Below are positions 33,144 through 41,739 of a DNA stretch of 62,194 nt, in pieces. The stretch comes from Bacillota bacterium (GTDB lineage: Bacteria; Bacillota; Clostridia; Christensenellales; Aristaeellaceae). The stretch lies in contig JAEYOV010000008.1 in the NCBI GenBank assembly GCA_023411395.1, positions 1 through 62,194 of the forward strand, given 5' to 3'. The first letter of the stretch is position 1. Every line of letters starts with the position of its first letter. Below the pieces are notes generated by a model that was given only the letters and a program-made list of their open reading frames with translations, had not been told where the DNA came from and ran no database searches. Both the position numbers and the translations under genes were made by a program.

Positions 33144-34718
33144 TTATTTCAGCCAATTGGGATGGAATGCATGGGCCAAATTGTTTGCCTGGGCATAGGT
33201 GTGCCCATAGCTTCCGAAAACAACCTCCAGCATCAGTTGTTCGCATACGAAAAACGTATCCTTCTCAATCATTGTAACGCTTGCGGGCACAAACACGCCC
33301 ATCAGCTCCCCGCACCAGCCGAAGGCCATGCGCCCTATACTCTGAAGCCCATCGGGGAGGACGATGCCGTTAAGATTGTAGCAGCCATAAAATGCGCTCT
33401 CCCCGATCTCCTTCAATCCGGTGGGCAGCGTAACGCTCCTTAACGAATAGCATTCCGCGAACGTATGAGGGCCGATGTCCGTGATCCCGCTGGGCAAAAT
33501 GATTTTGCCAAGGCCATGGCACCTGTAAAACGCCCCGTCGTCAAGCGCTAAAACGCTGTCAGGGATTACGATGTCCTTCAGATAGACGCAATAGGAAAAC
33601 GCGGCTTCATCAATGGCAAGGGTACCGGCGGGGATCACATACGCCGTGTCTTTCCTGCCGGCGGGATAAGCTTTCAGCCGCCTGGAATCCGTGCCGAACA
33701 GCACGCCGTTTTCATCGTGATACGCCAGGTTCCCTTCCATCACTTCCAATTCCGTCAGGCTTTCACAGCCGGCAAATACGGCGGCGTCAATGCTTTTTAC
33801 ACCGGCGGGAATCACGGCCTTCGCAAGGTGGACGCTTCCTGCAAATGCCTCTCTCGATATCATTTCCACTGATTCGGGAACAGTGTATTCCGCATCCTTC
33901 CTGTTTCCCGGATAGGCATGCAGGCGCTTCCCGTTTTCCGAAAACAGCACGCCATCCGCCGATGTGTAAACGGAATTGTCCTGCGCCACCGAAAACGCCT
34001 CCAAACTTTTGCACATGGAAAACGCCGCTGCGCCAATGTCGCCGGCATTGGCGGGAATCTCCGCCTCCCTCAGGCTCTGGCAATGGGTGAATGCGTTTTC
34101 CCCGATACGAAGCAGGCTTTGGGGCAGAATGGCATCAGTCAGGTTATAGCAGTGGGCAAAAGCGCTGTCGCCGATTTCCGTAAGTCCCTTGGGCAGTTCA
34201 ACCGTTTTCAAGCCGTAGCAGCCGTAAAATGCATACTCGCCAACAGATGCTGTCCCCTTGCGGACCGAGTATCTGTCGCTCCGCCTGCCGCCGGGGTAGG
34301 AATGCAGCGTCTTTTTCGTTTTGTCGTACAGCACGCCGCCGACAGACTCGTACACCGGGTTGCCGGGATAAACAAAAATGTTTTCCACTTGGATAAGGTT
34401 CAAAGCCTTGCTGCCTATGCTTACGATGGTTTCGGGAATATAGACGCTGTCTGCACAAAAATAATCTTCGGATACCTCGTCCCCAATTGCGGTGACGGTA
34501 TGACCGACCAGCCGGTTTGGAAAATAGATCTCATAGGTTTGGCTGCGGTTACGGATTAAATTCTTATCTCCGGTATAGCCTACGATCTTTGCCGTGCCAT
34601 CCTCCATAACCACATATTGAAAACCGCCGCTTTCCATCACAGCGTTTTCTTGCGCCAGGGCGGGGCACAAAGCACACAAAAGGGCCGCACATAAGATCAG
34701 CGCCATCAGCCTCCGCAT
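33144..34718 (-). CDS. secreted BspA-like LRR_5 protein
   Basis: 524 residues. A signal peptide (RRLMALILCAALLCALCPALAQ) is followed by tandem BspA-type leucine-rich repeats (xxLPxGLTEIGxSAFxxC). Three interspersed modules have the form N-x-VY, then GVL(Y/F), then LH(S/A)YPG-x-R, then a strand. No cell-wall anchor is seen. GGAGGG lies before ATG 34718; a GTG one codon earlier is possible. The next gene on the same strand is a close relative and lies 45 bases upstream, so the two are likely tandem duplicates in one operon. Role: probable surface adhesion or ligand binding, by analogy with BspA. Confidence 0.87.
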   Translation of the reverse strand: MRRLMALILCAALLCALCPALAQENAVMESGGFQYVVMEDGTAKIVGYTGDKNLIRNRSQTYEIYFPNRLVGHTVTAIGDEVSEDYFCADSVYIPETIVSIGSKALNLIQVENIFVYPGNPVYESVGGVLYDKTKKTLHSYPGGRRSDRYSVRKGTASVGEYAFYGCYGLKTVELPKGLTEIGDSAFAHCYNLTDAILPQSLLRIGENAFTHCQSLREAEIPANAGDIGAAAFSMCKSLEAFSVAQDNSVYTSADGVLFSENGKRLHAYPGNRKDAEYTVPESVEMISREAFAGSVHLAKAVIPAGVKSIDAAVFAGCESLTELEVMEGNLAYHDENGVLFGTDSRRLKAYPAGRKDTAYVIPAGTLAIDEAAFSYCVYLKDIVIPDSVLALDDGAFYRCHGLGKIILPSGITDIGPHTFAECYSLRSVTLPTGLKEIGESAFYGCYNLNGIVLPDGLQSIGRMAFGWCGELMGVFVPASVTMIEKDTFFVCEQLMLEVVFGSYGHTYAQANNLAHAFHPNWLK

Positions 34719-34763
34719 CACAATCCCTCCAAACGTTGCCGATTCAGACCAAAGCCCTGCGGC

Positions 34764-35855
34764 TTACTTGCTGTCCAATGTAAATGAAATCGTGTTCTCC
34801 ACCGCATATGTATGGGCTGCGCTCCCCTCCAAAACGGTCATGTTCAGCCGGATGCAATCCAGGAAAGCGTTTTGCCCGATGGCCGTCACGCTTTGCGGCA
34901 GGCGGATGGAGGCCAGGTTGTAGCAATAGGCAAACGCCTCCTCGCCAATGCTTGTTACGCTTTGGGGGACCGTAACCTCCTTCATCACAAAGCAATCGGA
35001 AAACGCCAGCGGGCCGATGGCCTTGATCCCGCCGGGGACCCTTATGACCGTGCCTGCTTTTTTCTGCAAAAAGGTATGCAAAAGCTTCGTTTCCTTTTCC
35101 ACCAGCGCACCGTTGATGGACATATAGGCGGGATTCTTCTCATCCACCCATAGGTCCTGAAGGTTTTCGCAGCGCAAAAACGCCCCCGGGCCGATGTTTT
35201 CCACGCTTGCCGGTATCTCCATATACGTAAGGCCCACGCACCCGGCAAACGCTTTGCCGCCAATTGACCGGATGCTGTCCGGCAGCCGGAGGCCCGCAAG
35301 CTTCCTGCAGCCGGAAAACGCCTCATCGCCAATGATGGAAACGCTGTCGGGAATAAAAACGCCCTCCAGGTATTTGCATTGGTAAAACGCGCTTTTTGCA
35401 ATGGCCGCAATGCCTGTGGGAATCAGGTACCGCGATCCGCCCCGGCCCCCGGGGTAGGTGTGCAGCGTCTTTTTTGATTTGTCAAAGAGCACGCCCTGGC
35501 TGGAAGCGTACACGGGATTGACATTGATCACCCCAATGGTCGTGAGCTTTTCCAGGAAGCGGAACGCCCCCTCGCCAATGTCCCGGATACAGGCCGGAAT
35601 CAAAATGCTGGTGATGCCCAACCCCTTTGGGAACGCGTCCTCCCCGACCGCTTTCACGGGATACCCATCGATATTGCCGGGGATGGTCAGCGCTCTGGCC
35701 CCGCCCGTGTAGCGGGTGATTTTTGCCGCGCCGTCCTCCAGGAGAACATATTCATACGCTCCGCTGGCATACGTTTCGGGCGATTCCGCATGCACACCCA
35801 TCACCGGCGCGCACAAAACAGCCAATACAAGCACCAGGCCGATTCCCCTTTTCAT
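34764..35855 (-). CDS. secreted BspA-like LRR_5 protein
   Basis: 363 residues. A signal peptide (RGIGLVLVLAVLCAPVMGVHA) is followed by EYVLLEDGAAKITRYTG, a beta segment shared with both other BspA-like proteins in the window, then LRRs and two modules of the GVLFDKSKKTLHTYPGGR type, the second degenerate (GALVEKETKLLHTF). The start at 35855 has GGGGGT upstream; the frame extends 34 codons further without a signal sequence or ribosome site. It is first in the pair with the 524-residue relative and may have arisen with it by duplication. Confidence 0.85.
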   Translation of the reverse strand: MKRGIGLVLVLAVLCAPVMGVHAESPETYASGAYEYVLLEDGAAKITRYTGGARALTIPGNIDGYPVKAVGEDAFPKGLGITSILIPACIRDIGEGAFRFLEKLTTIGVINVNPVYASSQGVLFDKSKKTLHTYPGGRGGSRYLIPTGIAAIAKSAFYQCKYLEGVFIPDSVSIIGDEAFSGCRKLAGLRLPDSIRSIGGKAFAGCVGLTYMEIPASVENIGPGAFLRCENLQDLWVDEKNPAYMSINGALVEKETKLLHTFLQKKAGTVIRVPGGIKAIGPLAFSDCFVMKEVTVPQSVTSIGEEAFAYCYNLASIRLPQSVTAIGQNAFLDCIRLNMTVLEGSAAHTYAVENTISFTLDSK

Positions 35856-36046
35856 GGCGGTACCCCCAATCAAGTATAGGAATTGCTCGGGCAGCAAAAC
35901 GGCGTCATCGGTTTGGGACAGGCCGGCTCCAGACAGGCATCCTTTAATCTCCCGCATCTTATCCCATTATAGCCTATCCTTATCCGCAGAACAAGAAAAA
36001 TATTCCATAGTCTTCCTGTTGAAAGGCTTGCATTGTTTGTTTGGCT

Positions 36047-36076
36047 TTGGACAAAACTGCCATTCACGTGTATAAT
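36047..36076 (+). promoter_or_regulatory. promoter of the nucleotidyltransferase gene
   Basis: TTGGAC (36047-36052), an 18-base spacer and a perfect TATAAT (36071-36076). It lies 46 bases before the start codon. Confidence 0.65.
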
Positions 36077-36121
36077 GAACAGTGGACGATACGGGCGATC
36101 AGCCCAGGGGAGGATATAGGG

Positions 36122-37057
36122 ATGAAGGACCCCATCCTGGTCATCATGGCTGCCGGCATGGGCAGCCGCTACGGCGGGCTGAAGCAAATGGATCCGGTGG
36201 GTGAAAACGGCGAGCTGATCATTGATTATTCCCTGTACGACGCGTATCAGGCGGGGTTCAAGCGGGTGATCTTCATTTTGAAAAAAGAGAATGAAGCGCT
36301 CTTCCGCAGCATGATCGGCGACAGAATCGCAAGGCATATGGAAGTGGCCTATGTATTCCAGTCGCTTGAAACAATGCCTTCAGGCCATGCCATTCCGGAT
36401 GGCCGCACAAAGCCCTGGGGCACGGGCCATGCGGTGCTGTGCGCCAGGGAAGCGGCGGACGCTCCCTTTGCCGTGATCAACGCCGACGATTTTTACGGCC
36501 GCGAAGCCTATGACCAGGTGTACGGCTTTTTGAAAAAAGTGCAGGCGGGCGGCGCGTACCGCTACGCCATGGTAGGCTATCCCCTGGAAAACACCCTTTC
36601 CGACCGCGGCTCCGTGGCCCGGGGGGTATGTGCGCTTGATGAAGAGGGGCATTTGCTGTCCATCACCGAGCGCACCCACATCATCAAAACCATCGAAGGG
36701 CCCCTGTATACCGAGGACAGGCAGACCTACCACCGCCTGCCGGAAAAGACGGTGGTATCCATGAACCTGTTCGGCTTCCACCCCGATATCTTCCTGGAGC
36801 TGGCTCTGGAGTTTGAGGAGTTTATGCGGGATGCGCTGCCCCAAAACCCGCTGGCGGCTGAGTTCTACCTGCCCGTGGTGGTGGGCAACCTGCCCAGGCG
36901 GAACATTGCTCCGGTGAAGGTTTTGCACTCCGCCGGCCATTGGTACGGCGTCACCTACCGGGAGGACCGTGAAACCATCGTCAGCGCCCTTCGGCGCATG
37001 ACCGCCCAGGGGCAGTACCCGGAGTTGTTGTGGGAACACGTTCAAGACACGGAGTGA
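36122..37057 (+). CDS. sugar-phosphate nucleotidyltransferase-like protein
   Basis: 311 residues with the NTP_transferase fold: MAAGMGSRYGGLKQMDPVG is the glycine-rich nucleotide loop, VINADDFYG carries the metal-binding aspartates, and VSMNLFGFHPDIF lies in the sugar-binding half. The family (often annotated simply as nucleotidyltransferase) commonly accompanies sugar-1-phosphate metabolism, but the sugar and nucleotide are unknown. The start at 36122 follows GGAGGATATAGGG. It has its own promoter and terminator, so it is a single-gene unit. Confidence 0.85.
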   Translation: MKDPILVIMAAGMGSRYGGLKQMDPVGENGELIIDYSLYDAYQAGFKRVIFILKKENEALFRSMIGDRIARHMEVAYVFQSLETMPSGHAIPDGRTKPWGTGHAVLCAREAADAPFAVINADDFYGREAYDQVYGFLKKVQAGGAYRYAMVGYPLENTLSDRGSVARGVCALDEEGHLLSITERTHIIKTIEGPLYTEDRQTYHRLPEKTVVSMNLFGFHPDIFLELALEFEEFMRDALPQNPLAAEFYLPVVVGNLPRRNIAPVKVLHSAGHWYGVTYREDRETIVSALRRMTAQGQYPELLWEHVQDTE

Positions 37058-37065
37058 AATGAATC

Positions 37066-37095
37066 GCCGGAGGCAGCACGCGCCTCCGGCTTTTG
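37066..37095 (+). terminator. terminator after the nucleotidyltransferase gene
   Basis: Stem GCCGGAGGC (37066-37074) with GCCTCCGGC (37082-37090), followed by TTTTGCTTATTT. Confidence 0.9.
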
Positions 37096-37243
37096 CTTAT
37101 TTCCCGAAGTATTTTGTTCTGTTTCAGGGAAAGCTGCCACGGGTACATATAGCAAGAAAAGGGATCGTGCCTTCCCAAAGGCGCCAGGTTTCCTGCCTAC
37201 GTCGCGATATCCATACAGCAATCATACAATGGAGGATGATGCT

Positions 37244-38041
37244 ATGAACAAAGTGTTGAAGGTCCTGGTTGCAGCCGCCTTTGTGGCAATGGTGGCCATA
37301 AACGCATTGGCAAATCTTCTTCCCCTGAATCAGATTACCACAGGACAGGTATCCGATTCCTATCCCAATTTGTTTACCCCTGCACCCTTTACCTTTTCCA
37401 TCTGGGGGCTTATCTACCTGCTCCTGGGCCTTCACGTGCTCTATCTGATGGGCGTATTCGGCGGCCCAAAGAATGTGAACCCTGACGTTATTAAAAAAAC
37501 AGCCCTTCTCTTTTCCGTATCCTCCCTGCTGAACACCGCCTGGATATTTGCCTGGCACTATTTGCAAATCCCCCTGACGATGGTACTGATGGCCGGTATC
37601 CTGATATGCCTGCTTGGAATTACCCATACGTACTACAAGACAGGCCTGAAAGGAAAGGACATACTTCTTTTAAGCCTTCCTTTCAGCGTCTATTTTGGCT
37701 GGATCACCGTAGCCACCATCGCCAATGCTACGGTCCTCCTGGTTAGCCTTGACTGGAATGGCTTTGGCATTGCCCCGCATATATGGACGGTCATCATTCT
37801 GTTCACCGGCGTGCTCATTGGCAGTGTCACAGCCTTGCGCCGCAGGGACGCCGCCTACGGCCTGGTCATACTTTGGGCTTATACGGGCATCCTCATCAGG
37901 CATTTGCCTGGCGGCAGCCTGATGGGCGCCTATCCGGCCGTCTATTGGTCTGCCATCGCCAGCCTTGCGCTTGCGGCGGCCGCCACTGCCCGGGCAGCAG
38001 CAAGCAGGCTGTCCTCCCGACAAAAAACAGCGGTCCGGTAA
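37244..38041 (+). CDS. TspO/MBR-like tryptophan-rich membrane protein, long form
   Basis: 265 residues, about seven membrane helices. TspO-family landmarks are NLFTPAPFTFSIWGLIYLLLG (the P-x-x-F-x-x-W-x-x-Y type helix 1/2), LLNTAWIFAWHY and FGWITVATIANATVLL. It is longer than classical TspO (about 160 residues, five helices), matching the extended Firmicute relatives. TspO binds tetrapyrroles and steroids and is linked to stress responses; the ligand here is unknown. The start at 37244 has GGAGG 8 bases upstream. Multiple hairpins follow. Confidence 0.8.
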   Translation: MNKVLKVLVAAAFVAMVAINALANLLPLNQITTGQVSDSYPNLFTPAPFTFSIWGLIYLLLGLHVLYLMGVFGGPKNVNPDVIKKTALLFSVSSLLNTAWIFAWHYLQIPLTMVLMAGILICLLGITHTYYKTGLKGKDILLLSLPFSVYFGWITVATIANATVLLVSLDWNGFGIAPHIWTVIILFTGVLIGSVTALRRRDAAYGLVILWAYTGILIRHLPGGSLMGAYPAVYWSAIASLALAAAATARAAASRLSSRQKTAVR

Positions 38042-38320
38042 ACTGGCAAATACAGAAAGCTTTACGGAAGCCGGTGGATTCACCGTCTTCCGGCCGTCAA
38101 AACAGTACTTATTTTGACGGCCGCCCCGCCCGCCCGGCAAAGCGGGGCGAGACGATTACAATTGAAGGAGCAGAGCCCCTTCAATGCATCCCCATAAGTT
38201 TGCCTGACTTTGTTGATGCTCTGAGCCGGTGGATTCACCGGCTTTCTTTGTTTTACGGCTCCATAAGGCACAGCGCAGATTGATGTCGCCAATAACATAC
38301 ATATTTTTCTGCGAAATGTC
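38042..38320. other. hairpin-rich intergenic region after the TspO-like gene
   Basis: No plausible gene. It contains a hairpin at 38065-38092 (CGGAAG-CGGTG-GATT-CACCG-CTTCCG), a second at 38092-38122 (GGCCGTCAAAA with TTTTGACGGCC), a GC-rich stem near 38122-38150, a weak GAAGG/CCTTC stem near 38163-38184 and the terminator at 38224-38254. The 17-base sequence AGCCGGTGGATTCACCG occurs exactly at 38069-38085 and again at 38224-38240. Confidence 0.6.
38224..38254 (+). terminator. terminator before the tetR operon
   Basis: AGCCGGTG-GATT-CACCGGCT hairpin followed by TTCTTTGTTTT. Confidence 0.85.
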
Positions 38321-38349
38321 TTGACATACGTTTCCTGGTCTGCTACAAT
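38321..38349 (+). promoter_or_regulatory. strong sigma-A promoter of the tetR-apbE operon
   Basis: A perfect TTGACA (38321-38326), a 17-base spacer and TACAAT (38344-38349). Confidence 0.88.
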
Positions 38350-38350
38350 C

Positions 38351-38376
38351 TGAATGAATAATTTTTTATTCATTCA
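38351..38376. promoter_or_regulatory. 26-bp palindromic operator, probable TetR site
   Basis: TGAATGAATAA (38351-38361) and its exact complement TTATTCATTCA (38366-38376) around a TTTT spacer. It begins one base after the -10 box and covers the transcription start, so binding would block initiation. The TetR-family gene starts 30 bases later, which suggests autorepression. Confidence 0.82.
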
Positions 38377-38406
38377 CCAGGCATTCCATCATACAGGAGG
38401 CGTGGA

Positions 38407-38988
38407 ATGGAGGACAAGCGGGCGGAGCTGCTCCGGTGCGGGAAGGAGCTGTTCAGCGAAAAGGGGTTCAAGGATACGAATGTCGCCGGCATTACCAAGC
38501 TGGCCGGGGTGAGTGTAGGCACATTCTACAACTACTACCCGTCCAAGGAAAAGCTGTTCATGGAAATTTTTTTGGAGGAGAATGTAAAGCTGAAGCAGGC
38601 CATGATGGCCGCCGTGAACCCGGAGGAAGAACCTGTGATGCTGGTCAAACAGATGCTGGCCATGAATACGGAAGGGATGAAGGCAAACCCCATTCTGTGC
38701 CAGTGGTACAACCGGGACGTTTTTAAGAAAATCGAGCGGCTGTACCGGGAAGAAAACGGGTTGGCCGCGATGGACTTTCTCTACGGCGATACCGTAGAGC
38801 TGGTTGAAAAGTGGCAGGCGGAAGGGAAGATGCGAAGTGACATCGGCAGCGGCATGATCATGGCCATCTTCGCCGCCATCATCCACATGGATACCCACAA
38901 GGAGGAGATCGGGCTGCAATACTTCCCGCAGATTCAGGATCTGATAACGGAGTTTGTCATGAAGGGCCTGACCGGCTGCAAATCTTAA
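38407..38988 (+). CDS. TetR-family transcriptional regulator
   Basis: 193 residues. The N-terminal helix-turn-helix (about 20-50, NVAGITKLAGVSVGTFYNYYPSKEKLF) is canonical TetR, and the C-terminal ligand-binding part is generic. AGGAGG precedes the start. It is the first gene of an apparent operon with apbE (40 bases on) and an FMN-binding protein, and it probably controls them through the 26-bp palindrome over its promoter. The inducer is unknown; a redox or xenobiotic signal would fit the target genes. Confidence 0.9.
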   Translation: MEDKRAELLRCGKELFSEKGFKDTNVAGITKLAGVSVGTFYNYYPSKEKLFMEIFLEENVKLKQAMMAAVNPEEEPVMLVKQMLAMNTEGMKANPILCQWYNRDVFKKIERLYREENGLAAMDFLYGDTVELVEKWQAEGKMRSDIGSGMIMAIFAAIIHMDTHKEEIGLQYFPQIQDLITEFVMKGLTGCKS

Positions 38989-39028
38989 CCGGCGCTTACA
39001 CCCGGCCACGGAAAGAAGGAAGAATACC

Positions 39029-39991
39029 ATGGATCAATACCGGGCGGCCGAAGCCGCCCACGCGGGCATGGGCACCCGCATCCTTCACAAAGCCTTCGGG
39101 CCGAATGCGCATAAGGCGCTGCATTATGTGAAAAAAGAAGCCGTGCGGCTGGAACGGCTCCTGAGCCGCTTTCTAAAAGGCAGCGACGTGGGCAGAATCA
39201 ACCGCTCCGCGGGGTTAAGGCCGGAGAAGATCAGCCCCGAAACGTACGCGGTGCTGTCCCGGGCCAAGGCATATGCTGCCGAGTTCCAAGGCGCCTTCGA
39301 CATCACCGTCGGCCCGCTGATGGATGCATGGGATTACAGGCACGCATCCGCCATCCCGGAGGAAAGAAAAATCATGTGTGCCCTTTCCCTGGTGAATCGG
39401 GCGGATTTGGCGCTGGATGAACGCAGCGGAACAGCAATGCTTCAAAAACCCGGCCAGTCCATCGACCTGGGCGGCATAGGGAAGGGATACTTCAGCGACA
39501 GGTGCATGGATATTTTCAGGGGATGCGGCGTACAATCCGCGTTCAGCAACATCGGCGGCAACGTATCCACCCTGGGATCAAAGCCCGGCGGCGCCCCCTG
39601 GAGCGTTGGCATCCGCCACCCAAGGCAGGAGGGCAGGCTGCTGGGCGCGGTGAGCGTGACAGATAAGGCGGTAGTCACCTCGGGGGATTATGAGCGGTTT
39701 TTCATGGACCGGGAGGGCAGGCGCCGCCACCACATCCTGGATCCCGCCACCGGGTATCCGGCGGAATCGGGCCTTGTGAGCGTGACCATTGTGGCCCAAA
39801 GCGCGATGATTGCCGACGCGCTGTCCACCGCCGTCCTTGTGGCAGGCATGGAAAAGGGCCTTGGGTTTCTTTTCCGCTTTCCGGAAACAGAAGCTGTGCT
39901 TGTGGACGAAAATCTTTCGGTTTTCGTAACGGCGGGCCTGAAGGACAGCTTTCAAGCCGGTTCAGGCATACAGGCAAATGTACTTCATTGA
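39029..39991 (+). CDS. apbE: FAD:protein FMN transferase
   Basis: 320 residues. ApbE moves FMN from FAD onto a Thr of target proteins outside the cytoplasmic membrane. Conserved parts are FDITVGPLMDAW, SIDLGGIGKGYFSDR, FSNIGGNVSTLG, VTSGDYERFF and HILDPATGYPAESGL, the last two with metal- and FAD-contacting residues. No clear signal peptide or lipobox is visible at the N-terminus, which is unusual for an exported ApbE, so the true start could differ or the enzyme could act at the membrane without one. AAGGAAG precedes the start. The following gene encodes a probable substrate. Confidence 0.93.
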   Translation: MDQYRAAEAAHAGMGTRILHKAFGPNAHKALHYVKKEAVRLERLLSRFLKGSDVGRINRSAGLRPEKISPETYAVLSRAKAYAAEFQGAFDITVGPLMDAWDYRHASAIPEERKIMCALSLVNRADLALDERSGTAMLQKPGQSIDLGGIGKGYFSDRCMDIFRGCGVQSAFSNIGGNVSTLGSKPGGAPWSVGIRHPRQEGRLLGAVSVTDKAVVTSGDYERFFMDREGRRRHHILDPATGYPAESGLVSVTIVAQSAMIADALSTAVLVAGMEKGLGFLFRFPETEAVLVDENLSVFVTAGLKDSFQAGSGIQANVLH

Positions 39992-40009
39992 CAGAAAGGG
40001 AAAACCGGT

Positions 40010-40450
40010 ATGAAAAGAAAGGGGAAATTCAAAATGTGGATACTGATCGTAGCAGGCGTGCTTGTTCTGGCCATGGGCGGCGGAATTCTGTTCACCGGGC
40101 CGGGGCGGCGGGAGCTTCAGGAAATGAAATTTGCGGTCATGGATTTTCAGAGCCTTCAGAAGGGTATCTATGAAGGAGAATACAAAGGCACAAAGGACCA
40201 GTTCCGCAATGAAAGGGTGCAGGTCACCATATCGGAGGACGGTGTTTCCGATATCAAAGTGCTGAATGGCCCCGTTTTGAAGGAGGGCAAGGCGGTGGAA
40301 ATCAGAAACGGCCTGACCATTGACGACCTGTCCCAAAGGGTTATAAAGTCCCAGTCCCTTGCGGTGGATGTCTTAAGCGGCGCGACGCTCACCTCCAAAG
40401 CGCATCTGAAGGCGGTGGAAAACGCGCTTGACAAGGCGCGGGGCAAATAA
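40010..40450 (+). CDS. membrane-anchored FMN-binding domain protein (ApbE substrate)
   Basis: 146 residues. One N-terminal transmembrane helix (about 9-30) leaves an extracytoplasmic FMN_bind domain. SGATLTSKA at 123-131 is the flavinylation motif, with Thr128 as the predicted site of phosphoester-linked FMN. YEGEYKGTKDQF and VTISEDGVSDIKVLNG complete the domain. Comparable modules carry electrons across or outside the membrane in Gram-positive bacteria. It follows apbE by 18 bases in the TetR operon. No partner membrane reductase is encoded nearby. Confidence 0.9.
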   Translation: MKRKGKFKMWILIVAGVLVLAMGGGILFTGPGRRELQEMKFAVMDFQSLQKGIYEGEYKGTKDQFRNERVQVTISEDGVSDIKVLNGPVLKEGKAVEIRNGLTIDDLSQRVIKSQSLAVDVLSGATLTSKAHLKAVENALDKARGK

Positions 40451-40523
40451 CCGCATACGGTGCAGGCCCGCATGGCAAACCAGCCATATGTGCCGCGCCG
40501 TCTCCTATGTTTTTCTTTTTATT

Positions 40524-40550
40524 AAATCTTCCTCCGGGAAGATTTTTTTG
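40524..40550 (+). terminator. terminator after the flavinylation operon
   Basis: AAATCTTCC-TCCG-GGAAGATTT hairpin running into a T run. A possible -10 (TATAAT, 40558-40563) for the next gene follows at once. Confidence 0.92.
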
Positions 40551-40611
40551 ATATAATTATAATGAAGCAATAATACGCCTGACACAATCATCAACAAAAG
40601 GAGCATAATAA

Positions 40612-41730
40612 ATGGGCCTTGTTGGAAACATCGTCATCAACCTTTATTCGATGGCGATTCTGCTGGTGCTGTATATGCAGACGCGGAAAAAGACAGGCCG
40701 GAACACGCTTCAGGACAAGCTGTTTCATTGGATCCTGCAAATCACCGCCCTGATGCTTTTGATGGATACGCTGGGAAGGTTCGACGGCAGGCCCGATACC
40801 ATCTATCCCCTGCTGAATCACACCGGCAATTTCCTCGTCTTTCTGTTCAACCCCATCCTGCCGGCCATGTGGCTGATGTATGTGCACGCCCAGGCCAATC
40901 AGGAGAATAAAAAAACAAAGCGGCTGCTGCTGCCCTGCGGTATTCTGTGCGGGATTCACGCGCTGCTGCTGATAGCCTCGCAGTACACAGGCTGGTTTTA
41001 TTTTATCGACGCTAGTAATGTGTACCACCGCGGGCCGCTGTATCTTCTATCCGTGTCGTTCATGGTGGTTTTTTTGCTGTCGGCCGTAGCGGTGATCGTG
41101 CGCAACCGCAGAAACATGGAGAAAAAGCGTTACCGCTCGCTTTTGTTCTTTGCCGTACCTCCGTTTCTGGCAGCCGTTTTGCACTCCCTCGTCTATGGCA
41201 TATCCATCGTGCTCAGCGGCGTGGTACTGTCCGTCCTCATCGTGTTTTTGAACATACAAAACCGCAACCTGCTCACCGATTACCTGACGGGCGTTTACAA
41301 CCGCAAGGGGTTTGACATGCATCTGAAGGAGAAGATCCGCTTAAGCGCCGCCGGCAGGGCGTTTTCGGCGATCCTTCTGGATTTTGACCACTTCAAAAGC
41401 ATCAACGATACCTTCGGGCATGATATGGGCGACAAGGCGCTGCAAAAATCCGCGGAGCTGCTCAGGGGCTGTATCCGCTCCGCCGATTTCATCGCCCGCT
41501 TTGGCGGCGACGAATTTGTGCTCCTCCTGGATACCGCCGACAGGAAAGAGCTGGAATCGGTCGTGCAAAGGATTAACAGCGCCATTGAGAAGTTCAACCG
41601 GGACGGCGGACATTCCTACGCCATCGGCTTCAGCGTCGGCTACGCCGTATACGACGCCGCCAGGCAGCCCACCGCGGAGGATTTTGTGAAGCTGCTGGAC
41701 CAGATGATGTATCAGATGAAGCACGGATAA
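40612..41730 (+). CDS. membrane diguanylate cyclase (GGDEF)
   Basis: 372 residues. Six to seven predicted membrane helices fill residues 5-215, then a GGDEF domain (about 220-372): DYLTGVYNRKGFD, LDFDHFKSINDTFGHDMGDKAL and the intact active site RFGGDEFVLLLD. An inhibitory RxxD site upstream of GGDEF is not evident. It should make cyclic di-GMP, a second messenger that often controls exopolysaccharide and motility, and the capsule locus starts directly after it. AAGGAG precedes the start. It converges with the LytTR gene across nine bases. Confidence 0.93.
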   Translation: MGLVGNIVINLYSMAILLVLYMQTRKKTGRNTLQDKLFHWILQITALMLLMDTLGRFDGRPDTIYPLLNHTGNFLVFLFNPILPAMWLMYVHAQANQENKKTKRLLLPCGILCGIHALLLIASQYTGWFYFIDASNVYHRGPLYLLSVSFMVVFLLSAVAVIVRNRRNMEKKRYRSLLFFAVPPFLAAVLHSLVYGISIVLSGVVLSVLIVFLNIQNRNLLTDYLTGVYNRKGFDMHLKEKIRLSAAGRAFSAILLDFDHFKSINDTFGHDMGDKALQKSAELLRGCIRSADFIARFGGDEFVLLLDTADRKELESVVQRINSAIEKFNRDGGHSYAIGFSVGYAVYDAARQPTAEDFVKLLDQMMYQMKHG

Positions 41731-41739
41731 GCAACACGC

